From Rheum nobile (lineage: Eukaryota > Streptophyta > Magnoliopsida > Caryophyllales > Polygonaceae), in NCBI GenBank assembly GCA_027886185.1, contig WOAB01000528.1, positions 1,674,001 through 1,738,000 of the forward strand: DNA of 64,000 nt. Direction: 5' to 3'. Numbering within the stretch: position 1 is the stretch's first letter; each line of letters begins with the position of its first letter. A program made the position numbers and the translations under genes. This document shows positions 23,399 through 32,790 of the stretch, in pieces. The notes under the pieces were generated by a model that made no database searches, had not been told where the DNA came from, and saw only the letters and a list, made by a program, of their open reading frames with translations.

Positions 23399-23597
23399 CT
23401 GTGTCATAGGAGAACAAATTCGAAACTATATGGATTATTTTCAGGTTAAATAAAATAAACCTAGTGAACAAATATATACTAACCTGAACAAATATATACT
23501 TACTCTGATGTTGAGAATGCATAATTAATATATTGAAAAACACTAAGTTTGTCTCGAGAATGAAGACTAACAGGAACAAATATATACTAATTAAGCA

Positions 23598-23698
23598 AGG
23601 AGGTGCTAAATTGATGAAGTGTGATTGCAGAATCAAACCCTGCAGTAACAAGAAGGGAATATTGTGGGTCGTACAAACATCTCCATATGCCCCTTCCT
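23598..23698 (-). pseudogene. Captured WD40-repeat gene fragment (WDR6-like)
   Basis: After the acceptor CTTGCAG (exon edge 23698), the frame reads GRGIWRCLYDPQYSLLVTAG followed by FDSAITLHQF. The pattern W-R-C-x-Y-D-P...L-V-T-A-G-F-D-S-A-I is a WD40 repeat. In wording it resembles the plant homologue of WDR6 (tRNA 2'-O-methylation partner). The left limit is uncertain because no clear donor follows. Family assignment to WD40 is more secure than to WDR6. Confidence 0.6.
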
Positions 23699-24208
23699 CT
23701 GCAAGTCAGATAACTCAGAATGACAAACAAGAGATTATTCTCCAACCAAAAAAAACAAGAGATTATTCTTATATTCAGATACAAACAGGATGGCATGCTA
23801 TTCTACTTATAAGATGTAAGAAAAGTTTCATGCATCAGGCTGTAACGAAAGAAAATGATTCATTAAATCTGAAAGAGCAAAGCAAATAAACAGTACAGAT
23901 GGAGTAAGTAAATGAGTATTGTTTAGACAAATTGTGAGAGTAAACTAGAACCGCGATAATCTTACTTAAACTGGTTCACATTAAAGCATTATAACCTCAT
24001 AATCCAAATCTGGACACAAACTAATCTTCTAGGGTTACAAGTATGGCATAAACCCGAAATCCCCAGACTAAAAGAAGGCCTTCCATGGAAAACGCACACA
24101 ATAGAAGTCGAAACAAATTCGCAACGAAATTACATGAAAGGATATCACTTCGCACTTAAATCCAGAAGAAAACCACGAAAATCCAAAGAAAAAATGAACG
24201 ACACTTAC

Positions 24209-24391
24209 GGAGATATGCCGTTCAATCAACCGCTTCTCGTAGAGAAGCCCAGATGTCTTCGAAACGACGGGCTCCTCCGGCACCTCACCGGAAACTGCGC
24301 CGAACAAAACAACAAGTTCAAGAAGAAGAAAATCAAAACAAACGAACGAACAAGAGTGATGAATGGGGAGAGATTTACTTGAGCAGTTCAT
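24209..24391 (-). pseudogene. Captured PRP19/MAC3 5' fragment (exons 1 and 2)
   Basis: Exon 1 (24379-24391) is the start ATG plus three codons and one base. After an intron with donor GTAAAT and acceptor GGCGCAG, exon 2 (24209-24294) completes 33 codons. Joined, it begins MNCSISGEVPEEPVVSKTSG and ends YEKRLIERHIS, the N-terminal start of the U-box domain of the splicing factor and ubiquitin ligase PRP19 (MAC3 in plants). The next donor, CTCC|GTAAGT, is intact, but no later exon follows. Some 5' leader (GAAACCCTAATTCTGC on -) seems to have been carried too. The remaining U-box and the WD40 propeller are absent. Confidence 0.88.
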
Positions 24392-24504
24392 GGCGATAGA
24401 GCAGAATTAGGGTTTCTGCGACAGGTTTCTCGAGAGGTTAGGGTAGAAATTGCCGCGGAGAAATGGGGTGAGTGAAGAACAGCTGAATGTTTTTAATTTA
24501 ATTA

Positions 24505-24900
24505 GGGTAGACTTATAGAGGCGGGCCTAATATGCCCGCCTCTATAAGCTGAATGTAATGAGGCAATAGAGGCGGGCCTCTTTATGCCCGCTTCTATTGC
24601 ATACATTTGTTGAGGCGGGCTATAATATGCCCGCCTCAACAAAAGTTAATAGAGGCGGGCTTTTTCGCCCGCCTCAATTATGTACCATTAGAGGCGGGCC
24701 TACATTTGGCCCGCCTCTAATACTTTAGCGGAAATATTTTTTTGGAAACTTTTTGAGGCGTATAATTATTTGCCCGCCTCAATAGATTTTTTTGAGGCGT
24801 ATAAAATAATTATCCGCCTCAAAAACCTGAAAAACTGATTGAGTAGGTCGTTGTTGAGGCGTTTTGAAATATGTACGCCTCTAAAAAGGAGCCTCAAAAA
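24505..24900. repeat. CACTA right subterminal repeat array
   Basis: Inverted and direct copies of TAGAGGCGGGCC, TTGAGGCGGGC and the degenerate form TTTGAGGCGTATAA. The motif decays toward the terminus. Mirrors the left array. Confidence 0.8.
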
Positions 24901-25221
24901 GTATTTTTTCCACTAGTGAAAAAAAAGAGTAGAGAGTTGACAATTAAAAAAATAAGTGGATAGTTGGGCGGTTGAGAAAATGATAGATTGAAGAGTAGAA
25001 CTTTTCATTCGTATATTAACCGCAAAACTTCTTACTATCATTTTAACCGTCAAACTCTCATCTCGTACAACAATCGTCCAACTCCCCTCTCTTTTGCAGA
25101 TTGCCAAATTGTTCATTAATTTTTAAATGCTTAAGTCCTTGTTATGCTTTTTCATTAAAAAAATGTTTTTAATCCCTTAAGAGTCAATTACTCAATTCTA
25201 ACATTAATGATTATCGTTATT

Positions 25222-25948
25222 TGTTAAAATCTGTGGGCCCAATCGAGAGACGTGTCCGTCCGTCCGCAAGCCCACCATTCATAATCTTATATAGTGGTCT
25301 TGTTTTATTTGATTTTTCAATGTGAGATTGTCTCTTCTCATCTCTTGTCTTCCACACGCCCCCTCAAGTGGCAACTGGGCTGACCCAGCTGTCACTTGAC
25401 ATCATACCTTAAGGCCGACAAACTCAATCAGTGTCTAAAGGCCGACAAGCCCAATCTACCAGGAATTCAACCCAGACCGGGTCCCGCTCTGATACCATGT
25501 TAAATTCCGGTGGGACGATAGAAGGGGATGTGGTCTGTGCGCACATGCGCGTTAAAGCCCAGCACATAATCCTAGTGAGGTTCCATTCTAAAACCAATTG
25601 GCAATAGAAGTAATCCACTAAACTTATATACTAGGCCTTTTATTCCCAAGTTTTCAATGTGAGATGTTATTCCTCACACGCCCCTGAAGTGCAACTGGCT
25701 TGGCCTAGTTGACACTTGACAACATGCCTTAAGACCGGCAAGTCAAATGGGCTAGCCCATATCACACCGTCATGGCAGGCTAAGCCCAAACAATGTCTTA
25801 AGATCGACAAGCCAAACAAGCCAGCCCATATCACGCCATCATGGCGGGCTAAGCTTTGATAAACCAGGAAACGAACTCAGACCCAGAACCCGCTCTAATA
25901 CCATGATAAATTTCGGTAGGCCAATAGAAGGGGACGTGGTTTGTTCAC
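25222..25948 (-). mobile_element. Chained miniature LTR element (TRIM), copy 1
   Basis: Three LTR-like units alternate with short non-coding spacers: 25222-25356 (internally deleted), 25498-25678 (181 bp, TGTTAAATTCCGG...TTCCTCACA) and 25904 to about 25948 (truncated). To the left of the second and third lie GCTCTGATACCA (25486-25497) and GCTCTAATACCA (25892-25903), the complements of an initiator tRNA-Met primer site, so the units read on -. LTR size and the absence of coding capacity fit a TRIM. The LTR-spacer-LTR-spacer-LTR chain suggests unequal recombination between copies. Confidence 0.72.
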
Positions 25949-27019
25949 TAATGGAGTGAGGGTTTGTCGATTAAGAAAGAATGATGAGTTTTCGGTTAAT
26001 AAGGGAGTGGGAGGCTTGGCGGTTAAAAAGATAGTGAGACGGTTAATAAGAGAGTGAAAAAAATTAACGATTAATAAGGGAGTTGGCGTTTAAAAAAAGA
26101 GTAGAGAGTTAACAATTAAAAAAATAAGTGGATAGTTGGGCGGTTGAGAAAATGATAGATTGAAGAGTAGAACTTTTCATTCGTATATTAACCGCAAAAC
26201 TTCTTACTATCATTTTAACCGTCAAACTCTCATCTCGTACAACAATCGTCCAACTCCCTTCTCTTTTGCAGATTGCCAAATTATTTATTAATTTTTAAAT
26301 GCTTAAGTTATTGTTATGTTTTTTCATTAAAAAAATGTTTTTTAATCCCCTCAAGAGTCAATTACTCAATTCTAACATTAATGATTATCGATGTTTGTTA
26401 AAGTCTGTGGGCCCAATTGGGAGATGTGTCCGTCCGTCCGCAAGCCCACCATACAAGCTCATGAGGTTCCAACCCAAAACCATTTGGCAATGGGCGAAGT
26501 AATTCATAATCTTATATAGTTGTCTTGTTTTATTTGATTTTTCAATGTGAGATTGTATCTTCTCATCTCTTGTCTTCCACACGCCCCCTCAAGTGGCAAC
26601 TGGGTTGACCCAGCTGTCACTTGACATCATACCTTAAGGCCGGCAAGCTCAATCAGTGTCTAAAGGTCGACAAACCCAATCTACTAGGAATTCAACCCAG
26701 ATTGGGACTTGCTCTAATACCATGTTAAATTCCGGTGGGCCGATAGAAGGGGGCGTGGTATGTGCGCACATGCGCGTTAAAGCTCAGCACATAAGCCCAA
26801 TGGGGTTCCATCCTAAAACCAATTGGCAATAGGAGAAGTAATGCACTAAACTTATATACTAGGCCTTTTATTCCCAAGTTTCCAATGTGGGATGTTATTC
26901 CTCACACGCCCCTTGAAGTGCAACTAGCTTGGCCTAGTTGACACTTGACAACATGCCTTAAGGCCGGCAAGCCAAACAAGCTAGCCCATATCACGTCATC
27001 ATGGCGGGTTAAGCTCTGA
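25949..27019. repeat. Segmental duplication, copy 2 (no CACTA element)
   Basis: Matches 21747-21881 plus 24919-25900. At about 26085-26095 the sequence GCGTTTAAAAAAAGAG is the uninterrupted counterpart of the CACTA insertion site. This copy retains about 50 bases (near 26440-26500, ATGAGGTTCCAACCC...) missing from the first LTR of copy 1. Confidence 0.78.
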
Positions 27020-29384
27020 TAAACTGTAATATCCCTCTTTTTATAAGGATATTTTGGAATTTTCCCAACTCCCGTATTACTAGTCGGATTAATTTTAGAG
27101 AGTTTCAGACATTCTGTAAATGGTTTGAGCTCTGTAATATTTTTCTGAGTAATATAAAATACAGTTGAAGTATTTTCGGGGTTAATTTGTCATTCGTGTA
27201 CAAATATATTTAACCCGGGATTAAGATAATTTAACCCTTAAGTGATCGGATAAGAAGAGCCAAAACGGCCTTGACCGCACCCCGCGGTCAAGACTGCCGC
27301 ACCCGCGGCAAAGGCCAGCATCGGAGGCGGCTTCGTCTTCGCGATAAGGCTGGGCTGCAACTTGCTGAAGTTGTCAGGCCTGACAGCCCAAGTGGCAACC
27401 TTGCCTTGTCCCCTTGCTTGTTCCCTCATGGGAAACTCGTTTTTGGACTATAAAAGGGATCAAATCAGAAGGAGGAAGGCCATCTTCATCCTCTCCTCTG
27501 TTTTTCCTCTGTTTCCTCCATTGAAACACCAAGATTTGAGCTTTGTTGTGAAGGTGTTCGAACCCTTTGAGTGTTGAAGAAGGGTAGATTTGAAGGTCTA
27601 AAGTGTTGGGAGATCGAACCATAATCAAATCAAAAGCAAACGATTTGATTTGGGTAAGTTTCCATTGAAACGCTGTCGCGAGCTCGCCTCTGTCTGTCCA
27701 CCGCACCCCGCGGCAAGCTCACCGCACCCGCGGCGAGCCTTGTCCGAGTGCGTGTTTTCACCACTGTGACATCACCACACCCCGCGGCAAGCTCTCACCG
27801 CACTCGCGGCGAGCCTTGTCCGAGTGTGTGTTTTTGGGTGTTGGCTTTGGGCGAGGCTCGATTCCTTGATTCTTTTCCTATTCTTTTAAGATTCAATAAT
27901 GTAGATATTGAATCTAACTTAGGGTCTCGTTATGGGTTGTTCCATTGGTGATTCTTATCCAGGATCTGTCCCAGTTTCAGACTCAGGAAACCGTTGTTCC
28001 AAGCTTTGTTCGAGTTCGACTAATCTAAGGCAAGTGGCGGTTCGCTCTTGCTCATCATTCCATACTTCAATTAATTATCAATTGTTTGTTGTTAATTAAT
28101 TTGGGATGATTCATCTGCTTAAGTTGGGAACAATTTTGATAAATAATTTGATAAAAAGAAGTGATGTTATAATAGGTTGTATATTGCTAGATACAGCGCT
28201 ATTATGTTCATAATGGTTTTGTTGAGGATTTTAAATGTGAATTTGATATGAAAGATTATAATAGGTTGCATATACTGTTAGTAGCAACGCTATTTTGATA
28301 TATATATATATAGATTGATAGATCTATGATGTTGGCCATGATGGCTTTGATTTGATGTGATTTATTGTTGTGTTGAACTGTTTAGTTAGAACGAGTATTC
28401 ATAGGAACGATGGGCTCTATGTGCGGTCCAGTCGTTTCTTGATAATTATTGGTTAAAGGGCAGCGGAGACCCTGACACCAACGAGATGTGGTTGTGATGT
28501 GGATGTTGAGGTTTGGAAACTACGGGGTCCATTCCTACGATGTGTGTCCTTCATGGCGAAACACATATCTAAAAGCTTATAACGTGATGCGTGTTTTGGA
28601 ATTAATTCAGATAAGTGCTCTTGACGCACATAATTAATATACCTTGGCGAGTAGTGCAGCTAGGCGATAGTGCAGCTAGGAAAGCTCGTCTTAACTTTTA
28701 AATCGCTCGTATGCGATACTATGATTGTGTGATTATTTACGTTCCCAACATTTGTCATATTTTCGTTAAGACTAAATTCATTGGAGTCTTCTTTTGGGAA
28801 CGATTTCTGTAAGACTCGGTCTTCCAGAATCTTCTCTTAATCATGCCTTTTCATGTATTCCAGTAGAAGTATGAAGGTTGACTAGCGTACTCGGTTATTA
28901 TTCGAGCGACGATGAGTCTAACCTAATACGACTACTTCGAACCACTCTGCTTTGTGCCCTTGTATGGTCTATTCATTTAGACTAACCAACCGCATTTGTT
29001 ATCTACATTGTTGGCTGGTGTCATCCGTTCGATTCGGCACATCAGATAAGCTGCGGATCCGAGAAGGCTAGATCGACTATGAGGATGGACGGTGTTTTTA
29101 CAAGTTGTTTGTGTTACTTATGTTTTGTACTTAAAGACTTCCGATGTGCTATATTCATATGTTTTAAGACTTCCGCTGTAATAATTCTGATATTGTATTT
29201 TGTAGTTTTCGGAATCATGTGGTATTTCCGAGACTTTGTTTTTAATAAAAGTTGTAATATTTGGTATTATAACTGTGGTTTGATGGTTTGTATCAACTGA
29301 AAAAGCCTGGGGTGACTTCGGGATATAATATCCGAGGTTACTGGCAGTAATACTTTCAAGAGGATTTGGGGGTGTTACATAAAC
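27020..29384 (+). mobile_element. Solo LTR of a Tekay/Del-type gypsy element with target duplication
   Basis: The LTR (27025-29379, 2355 bp) starts TGTAATATCCCTC and ends GGATTTGGGGGTGTTACA. It is bordered by TAAAC at 27020-27024 and 29380-29384. It has no interior and no second LTR, so it is the product of LTR-LTR recombination. It is the same family as the LTRs at 56345-58429 and 62779-64000 (shared start and end, TATAAAAG, CCGCACCCGCGG words, CAAGTGGCGGTTCGCTCTTG). TATAAAAG at 27449-27456 marks the promoter. Frames inside (27238-27951, 29079-29468) are not genes. Confidence 0.92.
27449..27456 (+). promoter_or_regulatory. TATA box of the solo LTR
   Basis: TATAAAAG in context GGACTATAAAAGGGATC. 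The same motif occurs at the equivalent place in the other LTRs of this family (56526-56533, 63244-63251). Confidence 0.6.
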
Positions 29385-29496
29385 CACTAAACAACCCCAG
29401 ACCCAGAACTCGCTCTGATACCATGATAAATTCCGGTGGGCCGATAGAAGGGGACACGGTCTGTTCACACATGCGCGTTAAAGCCCAACACACAAG

Positions 29497-29919
29497 CCCA
29501 GTGGTAGGGGTGTTCATCCGGTTCGGACCGGATCAGACTTTTTCAAAAATCTGGACCGGAGAGCGGACCGGACCTATTCGGTCCGGTCCAGGACCGGTTA
29601 GACCGTTTTTTTTTTAAATAATTAAATTCTTATTTAAAATCTATAAAACATATCTAAAAAATATATATACTCATACCTTATTAAATTAAAAAAAATATCT
29701 ATAAAAAAATATATATAAATCTCCCAAAAAACATATAAAAACATATAAATTTAAAAAAAAATCCGGTCTTCTGGTCCGGATCGGATTTTTTCCGGGTTTG
29801 GACCGGACCGGAACCGGATTAAGGGAATTACCCGGACCGGAAACCGGACCGTATTTTCACCGGTCCGGTCCGGTCCAAAAATCCGGTCCGATCAATGGAT
29901 GAACACCCCTATCCAGTGG
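29497..29919. mobile_element. hAT-type MITE with 8-bp target duplication
   Basis: The body is 29505-29911 (407 bp). Inverted ends are TAGGGGTGTTCATCC and its complement. Target duplication is CCCAGTGG (29497-29504) / TCCAGTGG (29912-29919), one mismatch. Subterminal regions are dense in CCGGTCCGGTCC / GGACCGGACCGG words, and the centre is nearly pure A/T. No coding sequence. Confidence 0.85.
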
Positions 29920-30026
29920 AATTCCATTCTAAAACCAATTGACAATAAAAGAAGTAATCCACTAAACTTATATACTAGCTAGATCTTTTATTCTCAAATT
30001 TTGAAGGTGAAATGCTATTTCTCACA

Positions 30027-30838
30027 CTATTATTAACCATCTAAAGTAATTTAAGTATCCTCCAGATGTCTAATATGATAAACTAGATATTCGTGCATTT
30101 TAATACAAATGTGAATTAAAGCATGAAAGTTTCATTCTTTCTTCCTCTAACAAAAACAAATACATACGAAAGTTGACATTTCCTTCTTTCTCTATAACTT
30201 GTAACAAAAACAAATATATTCTTTTTTATATAATATAGTATAAATAATAAGTTTCCATTAGTGTGTAATTGTTTTTTTTTTTTTTAATTTCATAAGAGGT
30301 TTTTTTTTTGTTTCATAAGAGGTTGTTTGTTCCCCCAAGATTTATGGTATATTCTATTAACAATTTGTGATTAGGTAATTTACTTTATAATTGTGACTAA
30401 AATTGAATAGAGTAATTCATTTATTTATTAAAAATTGGTTTATCTTTAAATTGATGATTTTCTAATCATTTTGCTAATGTATTTATGTTATGTACTTCAA
30501 ATAAGGAGTAATTTTATTTTGTTGTACAATAGTAGACATTAGGAGTTAAACTTATTATAATGTCAAATTAAAATACTAAAATTTATAAACTTGACCATAG
30601 TTTATTTTACGACAAAAGCTTAAGGGTCTGTTTGGATCTCTCGGTTTAATGCATTATCTTGCATTAAATTGTATTAAATATTCAATTTACTGTAAGATAA
30701 TGCATTTTAATCCATTTTAAACGGAATTCAAATAGACCCTAAATTAATTAAAGATGATAATATTTTATATGACCATGTTTTTGTAATATGAAAATGATAT
30801 TTTTTCTATTGAATATAACCTATATTAATAAAAAAATA
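30027..30838. other. AT-rich spacer containing a small MITE-like hairpin
   Basis: Mostly A/T with no gene. At about 30625-30740 inverted ends AGGGTCTGTTTGGAT and ATTCAAATAGACCCT enclose about 90 bases with further internal complementarity (TGCATTATCTTGCATTAAA / TAAGATAATGCATTTTA). No convincing target duplication was found, so the superfamily is open. Confidence 0.5.
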
Positions 30839-31205
30839 CTCTATCCGATCACAAATACATGACATTTTAGCACAAGAAATTTTATCTTTTTTATTTGTCG
30901 TTGAAGGATATTTTCAACTTTTTTCTATTTATGATCTCTTGTTCCCATCTCTTTTTTCACTAAATTTGTGACTTTTTGTCTTCTAAATTGAATTTTCTTC
31001 CTCATTTGAAATAACCAACGGATGATTAGTGGGCATGTTCATCCATCAAGAGTGATTGAAAGATGTCACTTCACTTTTTGCCATATTTTAAGAAATTAAA
31101 ATCAATGTATTTCTAAAGAATCATGAGGAATATAAAGCAAAAAACCACTTCCTTAATCCCTGTGCATATTGCTACAACGTCATGTATTTGTGATTAGAGG
31201 GAGTA
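30837..31205. mobile_element. Stowaway-like (Tc1/mariner) MITE
   Basis: The body is 30839-31203. The left end CTCTATCCGATCACAAATAC and the right-end complement CTCCCTCTAATCACAAATAC are near-identical inverted repeats about 28 bp long, beginning CTC(C/T)(A/C)TC as in Stowaway. TA lies directly outside both ends (30837-30838 and 31204-31205), the expected target duplication. No coding sequence. Confidence 0.8.
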
Positions 31206-31513
31206 TTAGTTTACATTTAGAGAGTCCGCTTCAGGTACAATTCGCTCTTAACGTACAATATGCGAAGCAAGCAGGAGCGTTATATCAAAACAGATCAGAG
31301 GATCACACTTACCGTGGAGGCATGTGTGTGAAATAATTTACGGTGGCATAATTGTTTAAACATGCCTCCCTAGAAGAAAGGGTATTTCACCCTCAAAGAG
31401 TCTAGAAACTCAAGCATTCGGTCGAAATCCTCCTCATTTCGCTCAATCTCGCTCCAATCCTCCACTCTCGCTCCAGTCCTCCAAATCTCGCTTCAAGCTC
31501 GGTAACTAGCGCG

Positions 31514-31561
31514 ATGGCAGGTGACGAAGAAACTCAATCAAGCAGCACTTCAGAAGCAAGT
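31514..31561 (+). pseudogene. Possible first exon inside the MULE
   Basis: ATG GCA GGT GAC GAA GAA encodes an acidic Ser-rich start (MAGDEETQSSSTSEAS) and runs into a plausible splice donor. A leader with repeated CTCGCTCCAATCCTCC words precedes it. I do not recognise the protein and see no second exon. Confidence 0.3.
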
Positions 31562-32189
31562 ATTCTCTATTTCGAGCAAAATTATAGTTGCTACAAACCC
31601 TAGGGTTCTTTGTTTATCTTGAGCGATTTAGTTGATTCGTTCAAAATTTTGGCTCTTTAAAATGCTAGGGTTTGCAAATTTCTCATTGTTTTACCGTCAT
31701 TTAGTTGCTTTGTATAAATTTCTTGTTGTCTCAAATGCTAGGGTTCACAAATATGAACACATGTCTTGTATTTTTCGTGATTGTAGTTGCTTCATTGAGA
31801 TTTTTTGGTGCTTCAAAAGTGATGTTCATAACTAGTGTGAAATGCGAACTAATTTTCTACTTCTATCAAGCTGATGTTGAGGTGCATAAGATAACCTTGA
31901 TGTCAAAACCTCGAAAATTATGAATTTTCTAATCTAAGTTGTACGCATTATAAGATAGGAGTGGATATAACTGTGTGCTCATGTGGAAGCCTTGGTGTTC
32001 ATGTTTATTACACTAATGTTCATTTGTAAAAGCTTCATCATTGTTTAGATGCAGAGTGAAAAGATGCTTGTAGAAGTGGGACAAATACTTTTGAGTTCAT
32101 AAACTATAAGCAAATGTGATAGCAACATGCATGAGAGACTTAATCAAAGGCCTCCAAGGAAGAGGCTCAAGCAAAGGGTGAAGTCTTGT

Positions 32190-32790
32190 GTAAGTTCGGA
32201 ATAGTTACTGTCAATTTGGTTCTGGACAGTCTTCGGTAAAACGACCATAACTATGGCTAGAAAATTGATCTCGTGATTATTCAAGATGCGTTGGAAAGCT
32301 GATTCAAAGATCTACAACTTCATAGTTTACGTCAAATCAAGATTCCAATAAGAAGATGGTCAAAATCGAGTTTTACTGAGCTCTAGAAGGCCCTGCCCGG
32401 TTTGTAACCGTGCAGCTAACCGTGCCATAAATTCGAGAGAAATTTCCCAGAGGTCTGCACGGTCTGTAACCGTGCAGCTAACCGTGCTGCACCTTAGATT
32501 TCTGTTTCGAGTTTCTGCACGGTTTGTTAACCGTGCGGGTCTTTCGCGTCGTTTTCGAACATTCTTATTATTTTATTATTATCTTTTGTGGGTATTTAAA
32601 CATTGAAAAACCCTAGTTGTAATCTTGATGTTGAATTTGAGTAGTAAAGTTGAGTACGCTCATTCCCTTGAGTTCCAACATCAACCCTCTCGATCCCACG
32701 GATCAACCTATCCCGTAGCTCGTCGCTTCGAGCAATCATACATTGTCTCTTCGGTGTTCAAGATCATCTCTTTGATCTCTTTGTCATCTC
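32190..32790 (+). repeat. Probable retrotransposon LTR fragment in the MULE
   Basis: The style is that of a plant gypsy LTR: CATAACTATGGCTAGAAAATT, then three CTGCACGGT(T/C)TGTAACCGTGC-type inverted words (32395-32540), then GGGTATTTAAACATTGAAAA as a possible TATA region, then CAACCCTCTCGATCCC. No TG...CA boundaries or target duplication were found. Confidence 0.4.

Larger units (their letters stand above)
21882..24918. mobile_element. CACTA (En/Spm)-type transposon carrying host gene fragments
   Basis: Terminal inverted repeats are ACTAGTGGAAAAAAT (21883-21897) and its exact complement (24903-24917). The right end completes the canonical CACTAGTG, while the left end has T in place of the first C. 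Both subterminal regions are packed with direct and inverted copies of GAGGCGGGC(C/T), the usual architecture of transposase binding sites in this superfamily. No transposase is encoded. The interior carries exon fragments of a 14-3-3 gene, a WD40 gene and PRP19, all on -, with introns. The homologous site at about 26090 is empty. The 3-bp target duplication is not clean (GTT / AAA), probably because the target is an A/T homopolymer that changed afterwards. Confidence 0.85.
21747..25948. repeat. Segmental duplication, copy 1 (interrupted by the CACTA element)
   Basis: The flanks of the CACTA insertion (21747-21881 and 24919 onward) match 25949 to about 27019 in the same order: minisatellite-like GGTTAATAAGGGAGTGG repeats, TTAACCGTCAAACTCTCATC, then the TRIM cluster. 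Copy 1 ends inside a truncated TRIM LTR at about 25948, where copy 2 starts with TAATGGAGTGAGGGTTTGTC. This is a tandem head-to-tail duplication of about 1.1-1.2 kb. Confidence 0.8.
26396..30026 (-). mobile_element. Chained TRIM, copy 2, with nested insertions
   Basis: LTR units are 26396-26581 (186 bp), 26723-26906 (184 bp) and 29424-30026, with spacers 26582-26722 and 26907-29423. Primer-site complements are at 26711-26722 (GCTCTAATACCA) and 29412-29423 (GCTCTGATACCA). The second spacer is split by a gypsy solo LTR (27025-29379), and the third LTR is split by a hAT MITE (29505-29911). No coding sequence belongs to the TRIM itself. Confidence 0.72.
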
